NCBI GenBank assembly: GCA_937873135.1 | Contig: CALMVQ010000003.1 | Location: 36,793-100,792 of the forward strand | Direction: 5' to 3' | DNA: 64,000 nucleotides | DNA from: an uncultured Scytonema sp. | GTDB lineage: Bacteria; Cyanobacteriota; Cyanobacteriia; Cyanobacteriales; Nostocaceae | In this document: positions 8,553 to 17,002 of the stretch, one piece after another | How the letters are laid out: the number at the start of each line of letters is the position of its first letter | Position numbering within the stretch: position 1 is the stretch's first letter | Made by a program: the position numbers and the translations under genes | Notes under the pieces: model-generated | What the model was told of the DNA's origin: nothing | What the model saw: only the letters and a program-made list of their open reading frames with translations | Databases searched by the model: none

Positions 8553-10385
8553 CTAACATAAGAATCCACCTGCCTGCATTTTCCATAACTTGTGGTAAGC
8601 ACCGCCGAGTGCCAGCAGCTCGGTGTGGGTACCATCTTCGATGATACGACCTTGATCAAATACCAAAATGCGATCCAAATGCGCAATAGTAGAAAGCCGA
8701 TGAGCCACCACGATGACCGTTTTTCCATTCATCGCTAAGTCTAGGGTATCCTGGATCGCTTTTTCGGTGAGCGAATCGAGGCTGGAGGTGGCTTCATCTA
8801 AGATCAGGATCGGCGCGTCTTTGAGGATCACCCGTGCGATCGCAATGCGCTGCCGCTGCCCTCCGGACAGTTTAACACCGCGTTCGCCGACCAGAGAGTC
8901 ATACCTCTCCTTCGTTCGCTCAATGAAATCGTGAGCATGAGCCTTGCGTGCTGCCTCGATCACTTCTGCATTAGTTGCCTCTAGGCGTCCGTAACGAATA
9001 TTTTCCAGCAATGTCCGATGGAACAGAGATGGATCTTGTGGAATCAAGCTAATTTGGGCATGTAGAGCATCCTGAGTCATGTCTCGAATATCAACCCCAT
9101 CAATGAGAATCTGTCCAGATTGGGGGTCGAACAGACGCAAAATTAGATTGACAAAGGTAGATTTTCCGGAGCCAGAAAAGCCTACCAGTCCGACTCGCTG
9201 TCCCGGTTGGATGGTGACACAGAGATGATCGAACACTTTCTTCTGGGCCAAGTAGCTGAAATGCACGCGACGAAACTCGATACGCCCTTGGGTGATTGTG
9301 AAGGGGATCGCATGCTCGCGATCAATCAACTCGTGGGGTTGAACGATGGTGAAGACACCATTGGCAACATTGCCGATATGTTCAAAGAATTCTATAAAGC
9401 GTTTACTTAAATTGCGGGCTTCACTGATGATCAATAGCGACAGACTGGTTGCTACCACAAAGTCAGCACTAGCGATTTTTCCTTGACTCCAGAGGGAGAG
9501 TGAGTAATACAGAGTGCCAATTTTCAAAATCGCTGCTGAAATAAACTGAAACCAGCGAATTCGCTCCGAGTGCCAGTTAGATATTCTTACTTCTTTGAAT
9601 TCGCGCCCTAATTGCTCATTCAAATAGCGTCGTTCAAAACCCAAGCGAGCAAACAGTCGGCTACTAGTAAGATTTGTTACCGTATCTACAATGATGCCAG
9701 TTGTCTCACTTCTGGCAGCTGCGGCTTTTCGGGAGTAAATTCGACAGCGAGTTGCTAACCAGAAAGAAATACTGACGAATAGAACTGCCCACACTCCCAC
9801 AAATGCAGCAAGCGGAGGATAGGTGCGATACAGTAAAGTTGTAGCAACAGTATATACGATGATTACTGGCATAAACTCAGTAATCAGCATTTGCATTGTT
9901 TGGGTTACACCTAAAGAAGATTCGCTAATCCGATGTGCCAAAGCCCCAGCAAAACTGCTGCTCAGGTAGCGATGGGAATGCTGTTGCAAGTAGGCATATA
10001 GATACCGGACTATGTGCTGGCGGTGAATTGGGTGACGGATAGTTTGCAAGAATCCAGATGATCGCCCGAATACCACTTCACCCACACTCAAGGCGATGAA
10101 CAGCATTATTGGTTGGCTCACAGCATCAAAAATATGTTTGCTGTCGCCCGCCCGTTGCGTCACGCTACGGATAATCTCGCCAATGGCATAGGGCAACATA
10201 ATGCCACAAGTTGCGTGTACTGTCTCCAGGAGCACCATTGCCACATACCACCAGCGAAACTGATTGACAAAATAGCAAATAAACATGAATGGAGTTGGTG
10301 GTAAGTTGGGTGCATTGGCAGCACTTTGAAAGAATTGAGGTGAACGAGGACTTTTGATTAAAGAACGGCGATCGCGTCGTATCAC
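8553..10385 (-). CDS. ABC transporter, fused permease and ATPase (MsbA/exporter type)
   Basis: A 610-residue half-transporter. The first 330 residues form a six-helix exporter membrane domain (for example FRWWYVAMVLLETVHATCGI, FIALSVGEVVFG, FMPVIIVYTVATTLLY). The ATPase carries Walker A (GFSGSGKS, about residue 400), Q-loop LIPQDPSLF, signature LSGGQRQRIAIAR, Walker B ILILDEATSSLD and the H-loop AHRLSTI, all intact. It should work as a dimer in the cytoplasmic membrane. GTG 10385 is chosen because AAGGAG lies eight bases upstream, and it overlaps the stop of a truncated HAD gene by four bases, so translation may be coupled. Exported compound unknown. Confidence 0.9.
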   Translation of the reverse strand: MIRRDRRSLIKSPRSPQFFQSAANAPNLPPTPFMFICYFVNQFRWWYVAMVLLETVHATCGIMLPYAIGEIIRSVTQRAGDSKHIFDAVSQPIMLFIALSVGEVVFGRSSGFLQTIRHPIHRQHIVRYLYAYLQQHSHRYLSSSFAGALAHRISESSLGVTQTMQMLITEFMPVIIVYTVATTLLYRTYPPLAAFVGVWAVLFVSISFWLATRCRIYSRKAAAARSETTGIIVDTVTNLTSSRLFARLGFERRYLNEQLGREFKEVRISNWHSERIRWFQFISAAILKIGTLYYSLSLWSQGKIASADFVVATSLSLLIISEARNLSKRFIEFFEHIGNVANGVFTIVQPHELIDREHAIPFTITQGRIEFRRVHFSYLAQKKVFDHLCVTIQPGQRVGLVGFSGSGKSTFVNLILRLFDPQSGQILIDGVDIRDMTQDALHAQISLIPQDPSLFHRTLLENIRYGRLEATNAEVIEAARKAHAHDFIERTKERYDSLVGERGVKLSGGQRQRIAIARVILKDAPILILDEATSSLDSLTEKAIQDTLDLAMNGKTVIVVAHRLSTIAHLDRILVFDQGRIIEDGTHTELLALGGAYHKLWKMQAGGFLC

Positions 10386-10588
10386 TTCAGCTTCTCCTTA
10401 ACATGATCACAATCTGCCAGTATTTCACTAATTTCAGTGAGTCTGCTAATGCGTTCCACTCCTCGAGGAGTATCCTCCAACTTGACACGATACCGATCAA
10501 GCCAGATTCCGACCATTCCAGCCTTCTTTGCTGCGATCGCATCCAGTTCAAGATTGTCGCCAACAAAAAGACTCTCCTGTATCTGCAC
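10382..10588 (-). pseudogene. C-terminal remnant of a HAD-family hydrolase
   Basis: Only 68 residues: ESLFVGDNLELDAIAAKKAG followed by MVGIWLDR, which is HAD motif IV and the end of the Rossmann core. Motifs I-III (the DxD nucleophile, Ser/Thr and Lys) are absent, and the sequence upstream changes to intergenic repeat material. A full-length HAD protein has about 220-240 residues. The stop overlaps the ABC exporter start by four bases, so its promoter and ribosome binding may still serve that gene. Confidence 0.65.
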
Positions 10589-10708
10589 TTCCAGGAGCCT
10601 TACCTGAAAATTGCTGCAAACAAGAAAGCAGAGAGGTGAGAGCAGAGGGGAAAGAGGTCATTTTTTTATTCTCTCCCTTGTTAAGTACTCCCTGCTCTAC
10701 TAGGTCAT

Positions 10709-12247
10709 TTACGCTACTACCAGGTTCTTATCCACTTGTTTGGATTCGATCTTCGCTACTTTGGATTCAATCGCCGTACCCTTGAAGAAATTGGGGTTGG
10801 CTTCGGTATAAAACTTGTAGGGATTAGCGAATACATAGGACTTGAAGTCGGCTTCGGTCAGGACGCCTTCTTTCACGAGTTCCCAGCTTTCAGCTAGTGG
10901 GGCGGTGAGATCAGGCACATCCCAATGACCAACATCCGAGGAATAGATCGCGTTGATCTTGACACCTAACGGATTGGCTTTGTCGTTGAATGCTGCTGCT
11001 ATAGTGCGATCGTCAGACTCAGAACCAAAGAAGAAACTGTTCACCCAGCGATCGCGGATATCCTCAATTGTTTCAATGCCTGCTGCCGCAAAATCTTCCA
11101 GTTCGCTACCAATCGGCTGACGACTATGACGAGTGAATGAAGATCCCAGTACACTTTTGGTCAATTCCTCTTTGTCAAGGGAATGCCCTTGAGTAATTTC
11201 GCCACCGAAGCGCTCAAATAGCTCGAACAGCTCCGTTGCATTTGTCAGATCTGGGTTGTAGTTTTGCAGTGCCTTGAGATTACGCTTGGAGAAGCGATCT
11301 ACCAAATGAATGTAGACGTGGGCACCCCAATCTGCGCCACCTTCCAGCATACCTACTCGCAACTGTGGAAAACGCTTGGTTACACCGCCAAAGAATAGCG
11401 CTTTAGCAAATGCTTGCGAGCCATCTGCAAAGTGACCAATATGGTTGTTCATGTAGTTACTGATCGAAGAGCGTCCAGTCCACCCCTGACTGCCGTAATG
11501 GGTGGTGACGGGTACGCCCAGTTCCACGACCTTAGCCCAGAAGGGATCGTAGTCGTATTCACTATCTAGTCCGTAAAAGTCGATATAAGAAGCATACTTG
11601 GCAATTTCCGGAAATTTATCCGGTGGATACTTATCAGCAATCGCCTTAATCGGTCGTTTCACACCACCAAGGATATTAATCACCTTCAATCCCAGTGTCT
11701 TCACAGCAAATTCTAGCTCCTCAATGGCTTCAAGCGGAGTCGTCATAGGAATGCCTGCCACTGGTGTCAGGCGATCGCTATATTTACGGTAGATATCAGC
11801 ATGATAGTGATTGACCGCACGTTGCAGTGCCTGACGGTTTTCTTGACTTGCTCCAGCCGGTGCGAGGACATTGTTCGGAAACAGCACTGAATAGTCTGAT
11901 CCCTGCTCCGCCTGACGCTCATAGAACAGTTCGGGGAGGGTGTAAGTAGCGAGATCCAACGTGTTGCGGGTGACTCTAGCCCACCAAGGCGAGCGAATTG
12001 TGCGGTTGTAGTGACGTTCTTCTGGAGTTTGTTGATACCAATCTTTACCGTTGCTCTTGGAGTTGAGACGGGAGGATTCTGCCTTGCGTAATTCGTCCAC
12101 GAGTTTTGCGCCACCGTAATTAGCAATGTAATCCTCAAGAGCCGGGGTGAAATCATTGGTGTGAACGTCAGTGTCGATTACCGGATAATCAAGAGTTGCT
12201 CTAACTGCGGCAGAAGGCGAGGTCTTTAATCGGCTATATTCAGTCAT
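10709..12247 (-). CDS. Amidohydrolase-2 family metal-dependent hydrolase
   Basis: About 512 residues. The N-terminus YPVIDTDVHTND has the DxH-type metal motif of the amidohydrolase-2 (ACMSD-like) TIM barrel. Later segments include GVPVTTHYGSQGWTG (metal His), LRVGMLEGGADWGAHVYIHL and YSSDVGHWDVPD (catalytic Asp). ATG 12247 is chosen over TTG 12262 because GAAGGA lies just upstream of it. Members hydrolyse or decarboxylate aromatic and related substrates. It follows an NtaA/DszA-type flavin monooxygenase by about 130 bases on the same strand, suggesting successive steps on a small organic, perhaps sulfur- or nitrogen-containing, compound. Confidence 0.85.
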   Translation of the reverse strand: MTEYSRLKTSPSAAVRATLDYPVIDTDVHTNDFTPALEDYIANYGGAKLVDELRKAESSRLNSKSNGKDWYQQTPEERHYNRTIRSPWWARVTRNTLDLATYTLPELFYERQAEQGSDYSVLFPNNVLAPAGASQENRQALQRAVNHYHADIYRKYSDRLTPVAGIPMTTPLEAIEELEFAVKTLGLKVINILGGVKRPIKAIADKYPPDKFPEIAKYASYIDFYGLDSEYDYDPFWAKVVELGVPVTTHYGSQGWTGRSSISNYMNNHIGHFADGSQAFAKALFFGGVTKRFPQLRVGMLEGGADWGAHVYIHLVDRFSKRNLKALQNYNPDLTNATELFELFERFGGEITQGHSLDKEELTKSVLGSSFTRHSRQPIGSELEDFAAAGIETIEDIRDRWVNSFFFGSESDDRTIAAAFNDKANPLGVKINAIYSSDVGHWDVPDLTAPLAESWELVKEGVLTEADFKSYVFANPYKFYTEANPNFFKGTAIESKVAKIESKQVDKNLVVA

Positions 12248-12375
12248 GTCTTTTTCCTTCAAAAAATTACAGGTTTTTCAGGTTCTTGCATTCGGTCTAC
12301 CTCAAACCGGAGGCGATCTGCAAAAAGCACGCTTTAATTGGTATGACTTAACCATCCGTGAAAAGAAAAATTTAT

Positions 12376-13740
12376 TTACGCCAACACCAATCTCTCATCC
12401 ACAAGTTTTGCGGCAAAACTATTGCCCGGACGCCGCAGTCCCAGGTTTTCACGCAAAGTACTACCCTCATATTTGGTACGGAACAGTCCGCGTTTTTGTA
12501 GGACGGGAACGACTAGAGTAACGAAGTCATCTAATCCTGTGGGCAAAATTGGCGGCATGATATTAAAGCCATCTGCCGCACCGTTGTTGAACCATTCCTC
12601 TAGTTGGTCGGCAATGGTTTCAGGAGTACCAAGTATAGTGCGATGACCTCGTGCGGTAGCAAGAGAGAGATATAACTGGCGCAGAGTGAGAGTGCCACGA
12701 GTAGCCAAATTTCTGACTAGTTTGAGACGACTCTTGTTGGTGTTGGTGTCGCTGGGCAGTTCGGGAGCCACATCATCTAGGGAATATTTCGACAGATCGA
12801 CACCTTTGTAATAGTTCTTTAAAATACCCCACGCCACATCGGGATGGATCAACGATTGCAGGAATTCGTACTTTTCCTGAGCTTCTTCTTCGGTACGACC
12901 AATGATTGGGAAAGCACCAGGCATGATTTTTAGATCGTCTGGAGAGCGCCCATATTTCCCCAATCTACCTTTCATATCAGCATAAAATTCCTGGGCATCG
13001 GCTAGGGTTTGATTGGCAGTGAAGATCACTTCGGCAGTGCGTGCAGCTAAATCGCGTCCAGGTTCAGAGGCTCCAGCTTGAACGATCACCGGGTAACCTT
13101 GGGGCGGACGACCGACGTTCAAAGGGCCTTTTACAGAAAAATGTTTGCCCTTGTGGTTGAGTGTATGCAGTTTGTTCGGAGCGAAATAAATACCAGATTC
13201 TTTGTCGCGGATGAAGGCATCGTCTTCCCAGCTATCCCACAAACCTTTCACCACTTCCACAAACTCTTCGGCGCGTTCATAACGCTGGCTGTGTTCCGGG
13301 TGATGCTCAAGTCCAAAATTACGTGCAGCATTCTCATTGCCTGTGGTGACTACATTCCACCCCGCCCGGCCCTTACTCAAGTAGTCCAGGGAGGCAAATT
13401 TACGTGCCAGGGTGTACGGTTCTTCATAGGTAGTCGAGGCGGTCGAAATGAAGCCGATGTTCTGGATCACTGAGGACAAAGCCGAGAAGAGAGTGACCGG
13501 CTCGAAATGGGCTATTTTACCGTTGCGATGCTGAGTTTCCGGTGCCTCGCCCCAGACTCCTGGGCTATCTGCTAGGAAAACTGCATCGAACAAGCCGCGT
13601 TCGGCAGTTTGGGTAATTTCCTTGTAATGCTCGAAATTTAGACCAGCATCTGCTTGTGAATCAGGGTGTCGCCAAGCAGATACATGATGTCCAGTGGCTT
13701 GAATGAATGCACCTAAACGAAACTTACGTGTTTGGCTCAT
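12376..13740 (-). CDS. NtaA/SnaA/DszA-type flavin-dependent monooxygenase
   Basis: A 454-residue luciferase-like monooxygenase. Characteristic segments are LGAFIQATGHHVSAWRHPD, ERGLFDAVFLADSP, EPYTLARKFASLDYLSKGRAGWNVVT, HRYERAEEF-like SQRYERAEEFVEVV, and VIVQAGASEPGRDLAARTAE. The family uses FMNH2 from a separate reductase to oxidise nitrilotriacetate, dibenzothiophene sulfone or related compounds. No flavin reductase is adjacent. ATG 13740 is well placed. Transcription runs into the amidohydrolase. The group is often found in sulfonate/sulfone-use regions, consistent with the neighbouring relics, but the substrate is inferred only. Confidence 0.88.
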   Translation of the reverse strand: MSQTRKFRLGAFIQATGHHVSAWRHPDSQADAGLNFEHYKEITQTAERGLFDAVFLADSPGVWGEAPETQHRNGKIAHFEPVTLFSALSSVIQNIGFISTASTTYEEPYTLARKFASLDYLSKGRAGWNVVTTGNENAARNFGLEHHPEHSQRYERAEEFVEVVKGLWDSWEDDAFIRDKESGIYFAPNKLHTLNHKGKHFSVKGPLNVGRPPQGYPVIVQAGASEPGRDLAARTAEVIFTANQTLADAQEFYADMKGRLGKYGRSPDDLKIMPGAFPIIGRTEEEAQEKYEFLQSLIHPDVAWGILKNYYKGVDLSKYSLDDVAPELPSDTNTNKSRLKLVRNLATRGTLTLRQLYLSLATARGHRTILGTPETIADQLEEWFNNGAADGFNIMPPILPTGLDDFVTLVVPVLQKRGLFRTKYEGSTLRENLGLRRPGNSFAAKLVDERLVLA

Positions 13741-13813
13741 ATGCTTTTTTCTTTTCTATAGTGCGTTAGCGGCGCTTAGCGTTTGCGTAGCGTTCCTGCT
13801 GAAAGGTATCACT

Positions 13814-13837
13814 GAAAGGCGTTTAGCTAAAGCCTTT
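13814..13837. repeat. Short hairpin near monooxygenase promoter
   Basis: GAAAGGC and GCCTTTTC arms flank the self-complementary TTTAGCTAAA. It lies about 75 bases upstream of the monooxygenase start, so it may be an operator or a leftover repeat. Confidence 0.35.
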
Positions 13838-14081
13838 TCATCTAACGTCAATTATTATTTGACTGCTGCTACAGTCTTGTTGACTAATTCCTAACTGCTC
13901 AAAACTCATGCATTCACCCAGATTGACTGACATATCTTGGTCAAAAGCACATGGCTAGTTGAAAAATTCAAAGTACTATTTGTTTACCAACTAACAGGTG
14001 ATTCTTCTGAATTCTGACTTAACACCCTGGCAAAAGACAACCTCTTTGTAAACAAAATATATGTTAACCTAGTATTACGTA

Positions 14082-14098
14082 AATCTAATTATTAGATT
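14082..14098. promoter_or_regulatory. 8-bp palindrome, possible operator
   Basis: AATCTAAT and ATTAGATT flank a single central base. It sits in an AT-rich spacer about 340 bases upstream of the monooxygenase start on the other strand. No regulator is identifiable. Confidence 0.3.
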
Positions 14099-14149
14099 AA
14101 CTAAATATATATGGTCGGAAAAAGGCCTTGCCTTAGATGAGGTGCACAT

Positions 14150-14215
14150 CGGTAGCGATAGTGTTAGCGACGCTCATAGCGTCGGAACAAGCGTCACAAG
14201 GAAGGCGCAGCGTCT
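14150..14215. repeat. Dispersed repeat tract
   Basis: GGTAGCGATAGTGTTAGCG, then GACGCTCATAGCGTCGGAAC and AAGCGTCACAAGGAAGGCGC. These are the same kinds of units as at 1700-1866 and 15070-15483, with small inverted GACGCT/AGCGTC arms. Confidence 0.55.
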
Positions 14216-14688
14216 AGGCTGCTATCTAACCAATCATCAACGAATATCTTCTGGCTGTCTCTCCACGCGAACCGGAGATGCAGTTGTAGATGAACCCACG
14301 TTTAAGGCGAAGAAACTCAACCAATTATTGAAGAAGGCAGCTATGCTGAGGGCAGAGGGCACTTATGTTTCGTTCAGATGGGGATTCCGACCCCGACTGA
14401 ACGAGAGCCACGCTTACGGACGTTCAATGGGGGTCTTAAACCCTTGTTCCCTTCGGTCACGGGCAGAGAACAAGAGTCTAAATTCCCTTCAGCATAGCTG
14501 CCTCCTGCCCTCTGCCTTTCCCGATAAAACTATTATTTTGTACACATGCCCAAAAGGCTGTAGACGTCAAGGACGCTAAGAAAAAGATAGGTAATCTTGT
14601 AGCGGTTTGGGAGTAAGACAATACGGTTCGGATATGATAATTTAGCTCCCGACAACTTTTGGGGAATAAGAAGTTTATTTAGATAAAT

Positions 14689-14714
14689 TACTGTATACTG
14701 GTAGAAATACAGTA
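14689..14714. promoter_or_regulatory. 8-bp inverted repeat, candidate operator
   Basis: Arms TACTGTAT and ATACAGTA are separated by ten bases, about 210 bases upstream of the disrupted TPR gene. The symmetry fits a dimeric regulator site. There is no G+C-rich stem or T run that would suggest a terminator. Confidence 0.4.
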
Positions 14715-15069
14715 GTATAATATAAGAAATAGCGTAAATATCCTGAATTTGGCAAGTAGAGAGTTGATTGTGTACTTATGTAATACCGCTTGCTTTTTAC
14801 TACGGTCTGTGCAACACTCTTATTTAACAACTGCAAAGTACGGTAAACTTATAGACTTACAGTAATAAAGTTATAGCATCAAAAAACCAAGTAGTTGTAG
14901 CTCTGGAATTGTTTGGAAAAAACGATGTTAACAGATTCTCAAGAACTAGCAGTTACCACTGATTCATTAAAAGCTGTAAATGCTATCAATGACTTTTTTG
15001 AGCAATTACTTAGTGTCGGAAACAACGGTCGAGTTATCCTGGAGGTAGTTGAGGCAAATCCAACTTGTG

Positions 15070-15262
15070 CGATGCCTTACGGCAAGCCGAGTCGCGCTTC
15101 TTCTGGTGCGAGACGCTACACGTAGCTTGCTTCCCCGAAAGGGTACGTCGTTCGCGCAGCGTCTCCCTTTGGGAGAAGATCGCGCTCCGCTCGGAGTTCA
15201 TGATTGCGTCTCCCCGAGTGAGAAGACAAGGGAGATTGAAGATCGCGTCTACGCCAATGCTC
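15070..15262 (+). repeat. Repeat insertion 1 inside the TPR gene
   Basis: About 190 bases beginning GCGATGCCTTACGGCAAGCC and GAGTCGCGCT, containing CGTTCGCGCAGCGTCTCCC, TTTGGGAGAAGATCGCGCTC and ending near GCGTCTACGCCAATGCTCAT. The first 29 bases are repeated at 15424. The flanks are TPR coding sequence on both sides. Confidence 0.7.
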
Positions 15263-15423
15263 ATGCAGCAGCTTTTCACTTATTTTCAGGCACAGGTAAT
15301 GCGATCCCTCAGGCAACAGCGTTTCTCAACACTGCAAAAGCAAACCTAAAGCGTGCCAACGAACGCGAACAGCTATATATAATAGCAGCTATTGACGCTT
15401 GGATAAAGCGCGATACTAGGAAG

Positions 15424-15483
15424 GCGATGCCTTACGGCAAGCCGAGTCGCGCTCCTTCGTCGCTACCGCTAACGCGTCTACGC
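15424..15483 (+). repeat. Repeat insertion 2 inside the TPR gene
   Basis: About 60 bases beginning GCGATGCCTTACGGCAAGCC and ending near CTAACGCGTCTACGCTCAT. It shares its first 29 bases and its GCGTCTACGC end with insertion 1, so it looks like a shorter copy with the same ends. Confidence 0.7.
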
Positions 15484-15636
15484 TCATCACAAAGCTATTG
15501 CTGAAGCTTTTCTCCGCGATTTAGTCTCGTTGCATACCTGCATCACTACAGAAATTCTGGTGATAGTCAGAGAATGCTGCGGATTGCAGAAAAAGTTTTC
15601 AGTGCCAACGACAACTGGCTTTCTAGCCGTGACCTA

Positions 15637-15993
15637 TCAGAGATTGTAGGAGAAATTAAACAATTGACTATCAACATCTTTGAGAAATTTTTGATCACCA
15701 AGAGTTTCTGGTGGTAGTAGCCTTGAGCTAATAGCACCTCTTACAAGATCCTTAGCTGTAATTTGTTTGTTAATCAAAGCATACTGAAACTGTTCATAAC
15801 TGGGAATACCAGCGCTTTTGAATTCACCTCTATAAGCTAAAAGGACAAGCTTAACAGGTGATACCTGAGTTTCATAAGCAGAAGTTTTACTGGAAACAGC
15901 AGGATTATAAGCTGCTTGTTCAGCGCGAACTGCACTTGCAGAAACAGTAGATAAGAGCAAAACGGATAAGCTACCAACAAATAGACCTTTCAT
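15637..15993 (-). CDS. Small secreted cyanobacterial protein, function unknown
   Basis: 118 residues with a clear Sec signal peptide (MKGLFVGSLSVLLLSTVSAS, cleavage likely after AVRA). The mature 90 residues contain LLAYRGEFKSAGIPSYEQF and KQITAKDLVRGAISSRLLPP. There are no cysteines or enzyme motifs. The signal peptide, good start and compact coding pattern support a real gene. It is expected in the periplasm or outside the cell. It is convergent with the broken TPR gene. No function can be assigned. Confidence 0.7.
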   Translation of the reverse strand: MKGLFVGSLSVLLLSTVSASAVRAEQAAYNPAVSSKTSAYETQVSPVKLVLLAYRGEFKSAGIPSYEQFQYALINKQITAKDLVRGAISSRLLPPETLGDQKFLKDVDSQLFNFSYNL

Positions 15994-16047
15994 TATTTAA
16001 ACCTTTGTTTCATGAAAGCAGGTTTTAATAACCTTGATAGCTTAAGC

Positions 16048-16066
16048 ATAACGAACCGTATCGTCT
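16048..16066 (+). repeat. Second copy of the 19-base shared sequence
   Basis: ATAACGAACCGTATCGTCT, identical to 6899-6917, located 55 bases upstream of the small secreted-protein start on the opposite strand. Confidence 0.5.
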
Positions 16067-16535
16067 ATCCTATCTTCCATAAGACTGATCACCTAAGTAA
16101 CAAATTATTTATAACTATACCTGTGTATCCTTCTTTCCTGTTTCCTGCCGTAACGAGTAAGTTTACAACTCCTGCACGGATTGCTAAGATGCATATATGG
16201 TAATTATTGTCAATATGCAAGTCTACATATTAGCCCTTTTAAGGTGTGTTAATTTTCTGTGTTCTTTAGAGCTAGAATCTTAAGTCCTTTTAAAGGATGC
16301 TCACTGACTGCAATCACATTCTACTATTTTTTTGGGGAAAAAATTTTATTAATACAATCCTTGCATTACACAAAGCTATATGCGAAAATTGCTTTATCAA
16401 AAAAATACGATAAGTCGATAAACCTACAGTATTTTACTATGAATTCTATGATCATTAGGGATGACTAGGAAATAATTGAAATCGAAATCAAACTTTAGAG
16501 ATTTGAATTAATCAGTGAAGAACTTCTTACACTGT

Positions 16536-16580
16536 CATTAATTAAAACAGATATCTCAAAAATGTCTGTTTTAATTAATG
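16536..16580. repeat. Hairpin with perfect 16-bp arms
   Basis: CATTAATTAAAACAGA at 16536-16551 is complementary to TCTGTTTTAATTAATG at 16565-16580, with a 13-base loop. It is AT-rich and lies far from any stop codon (430 bases before the porin), so a small inverted-repeat element or long-leader structure is as likely as a terminator. Confidence 0.55.
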
Positions 16581-17002
16581 TGTGCTTGAAAGTCTTTCTC
16601 CTGGTACTCATAAAAAGAGGAACAGGATTTTCAGAATTAGAGGATTTGCAGGAGAGAAACAAATCTTCTTGCAAATTCCAAAATCTTTCAAGATTTTGCT
16701 GAAAAACGCCAATTAATGATAATTAGCAGAACGCTCTGAGCAAGTGTTTCTGTTCAGAGGGAACTCCAGAGCAGGAAGTAGGGAGTAGGGATCTCTTGGG
16801 TTCCCACGGCGCGCATCTGTGGGATTCAAGGATGCCGTGTTTCTCTAAAAGAGCGCGTCTCGCAACACATCTTTTTTTAAAGTGGGCTGTCTTACCCACA
16901 ACGCTCATTTTTTTAGTTCTCTATTCCCTGCTCCCTTTTTTGTAATTTGCTCTATCAATTTTTGTTTTGAGCCAATACATACAGTTTTGAGGTTGAGGAG
17001 TC

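Larger units (their letters stand above)
13741..14924. other. Long intergenic region, repeat-rich, no supported gene
   Basis: It holds a hairpin-forming stretch at 13814-13837, an AT-rich promoter-like part with the palindrome at 14082-14098, a dispersed repeat tract at 14150-14215, further mixed repeat material to about 14520 (including two opposed copies of an AGGCAGCTATGCTGA-type motif near 14334 and 14490), and the 14689-14714 inverted repeat. A 145-codon frame at 14142 runs through the repeats and has no recognisable protein features. Confidence 0.6.
14925..15630 (+). pseudogene. TPR-repeat protein gene disrupted by two repeat insertions
   Basis: The gene opens at ATG 14925 with LTDSQELAVTTDSLKAVNAI and reads to about 15060. 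Homology resumes at about 15253 as NAHAAAFHLFSGTGNAIPQA, continues through LKRANEREQLYIIAAIDAWI, is broken again at about 15420, and resumes as HHKAIAEAFLRDLVSLH, then after one more shift as HYRNSGDSQRMLRIAEKVFS. This resembles TPR38-like proteins. Both breaks are filled by sequence starting GCGATGCCTTACGGCAAGCC. Removing the inserts would nearly restore one frame. The 3' end is also lost near the opposed secreted-protein gene. No function should remain. Confidence 0.7.
15994..17002. other. 1-kb AT-rich intergenic region upstream of the iron porin
   Basis: No supported gene. It contains the second copy of the 19-base sequence (16048-16066), a strong 16-bp-arm hairpin (16536-16580), a repeat tract at about 16770-16868 with GTAGGGAGTAGGGA-type and GAGCGCGTCTCGC units, and the porin leader. 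A Fur site would be expected for an iron porin, but I could not pick one out with confidence. Confidence 0.5.

Noticed and set aside
14142..14579. 145-codon plus-strand frame
   Set aside because: It runs through dispersed repeats and low-complexity spacer sequence, has no recognisable domain, and its composition follows the repeats.
15049..15504. 151-codon frame across the TPR gene
   Set aside because: It is a mixture of repeat insert and real TPR frame and starts inside the first insert; the pseudogene call explains it better.
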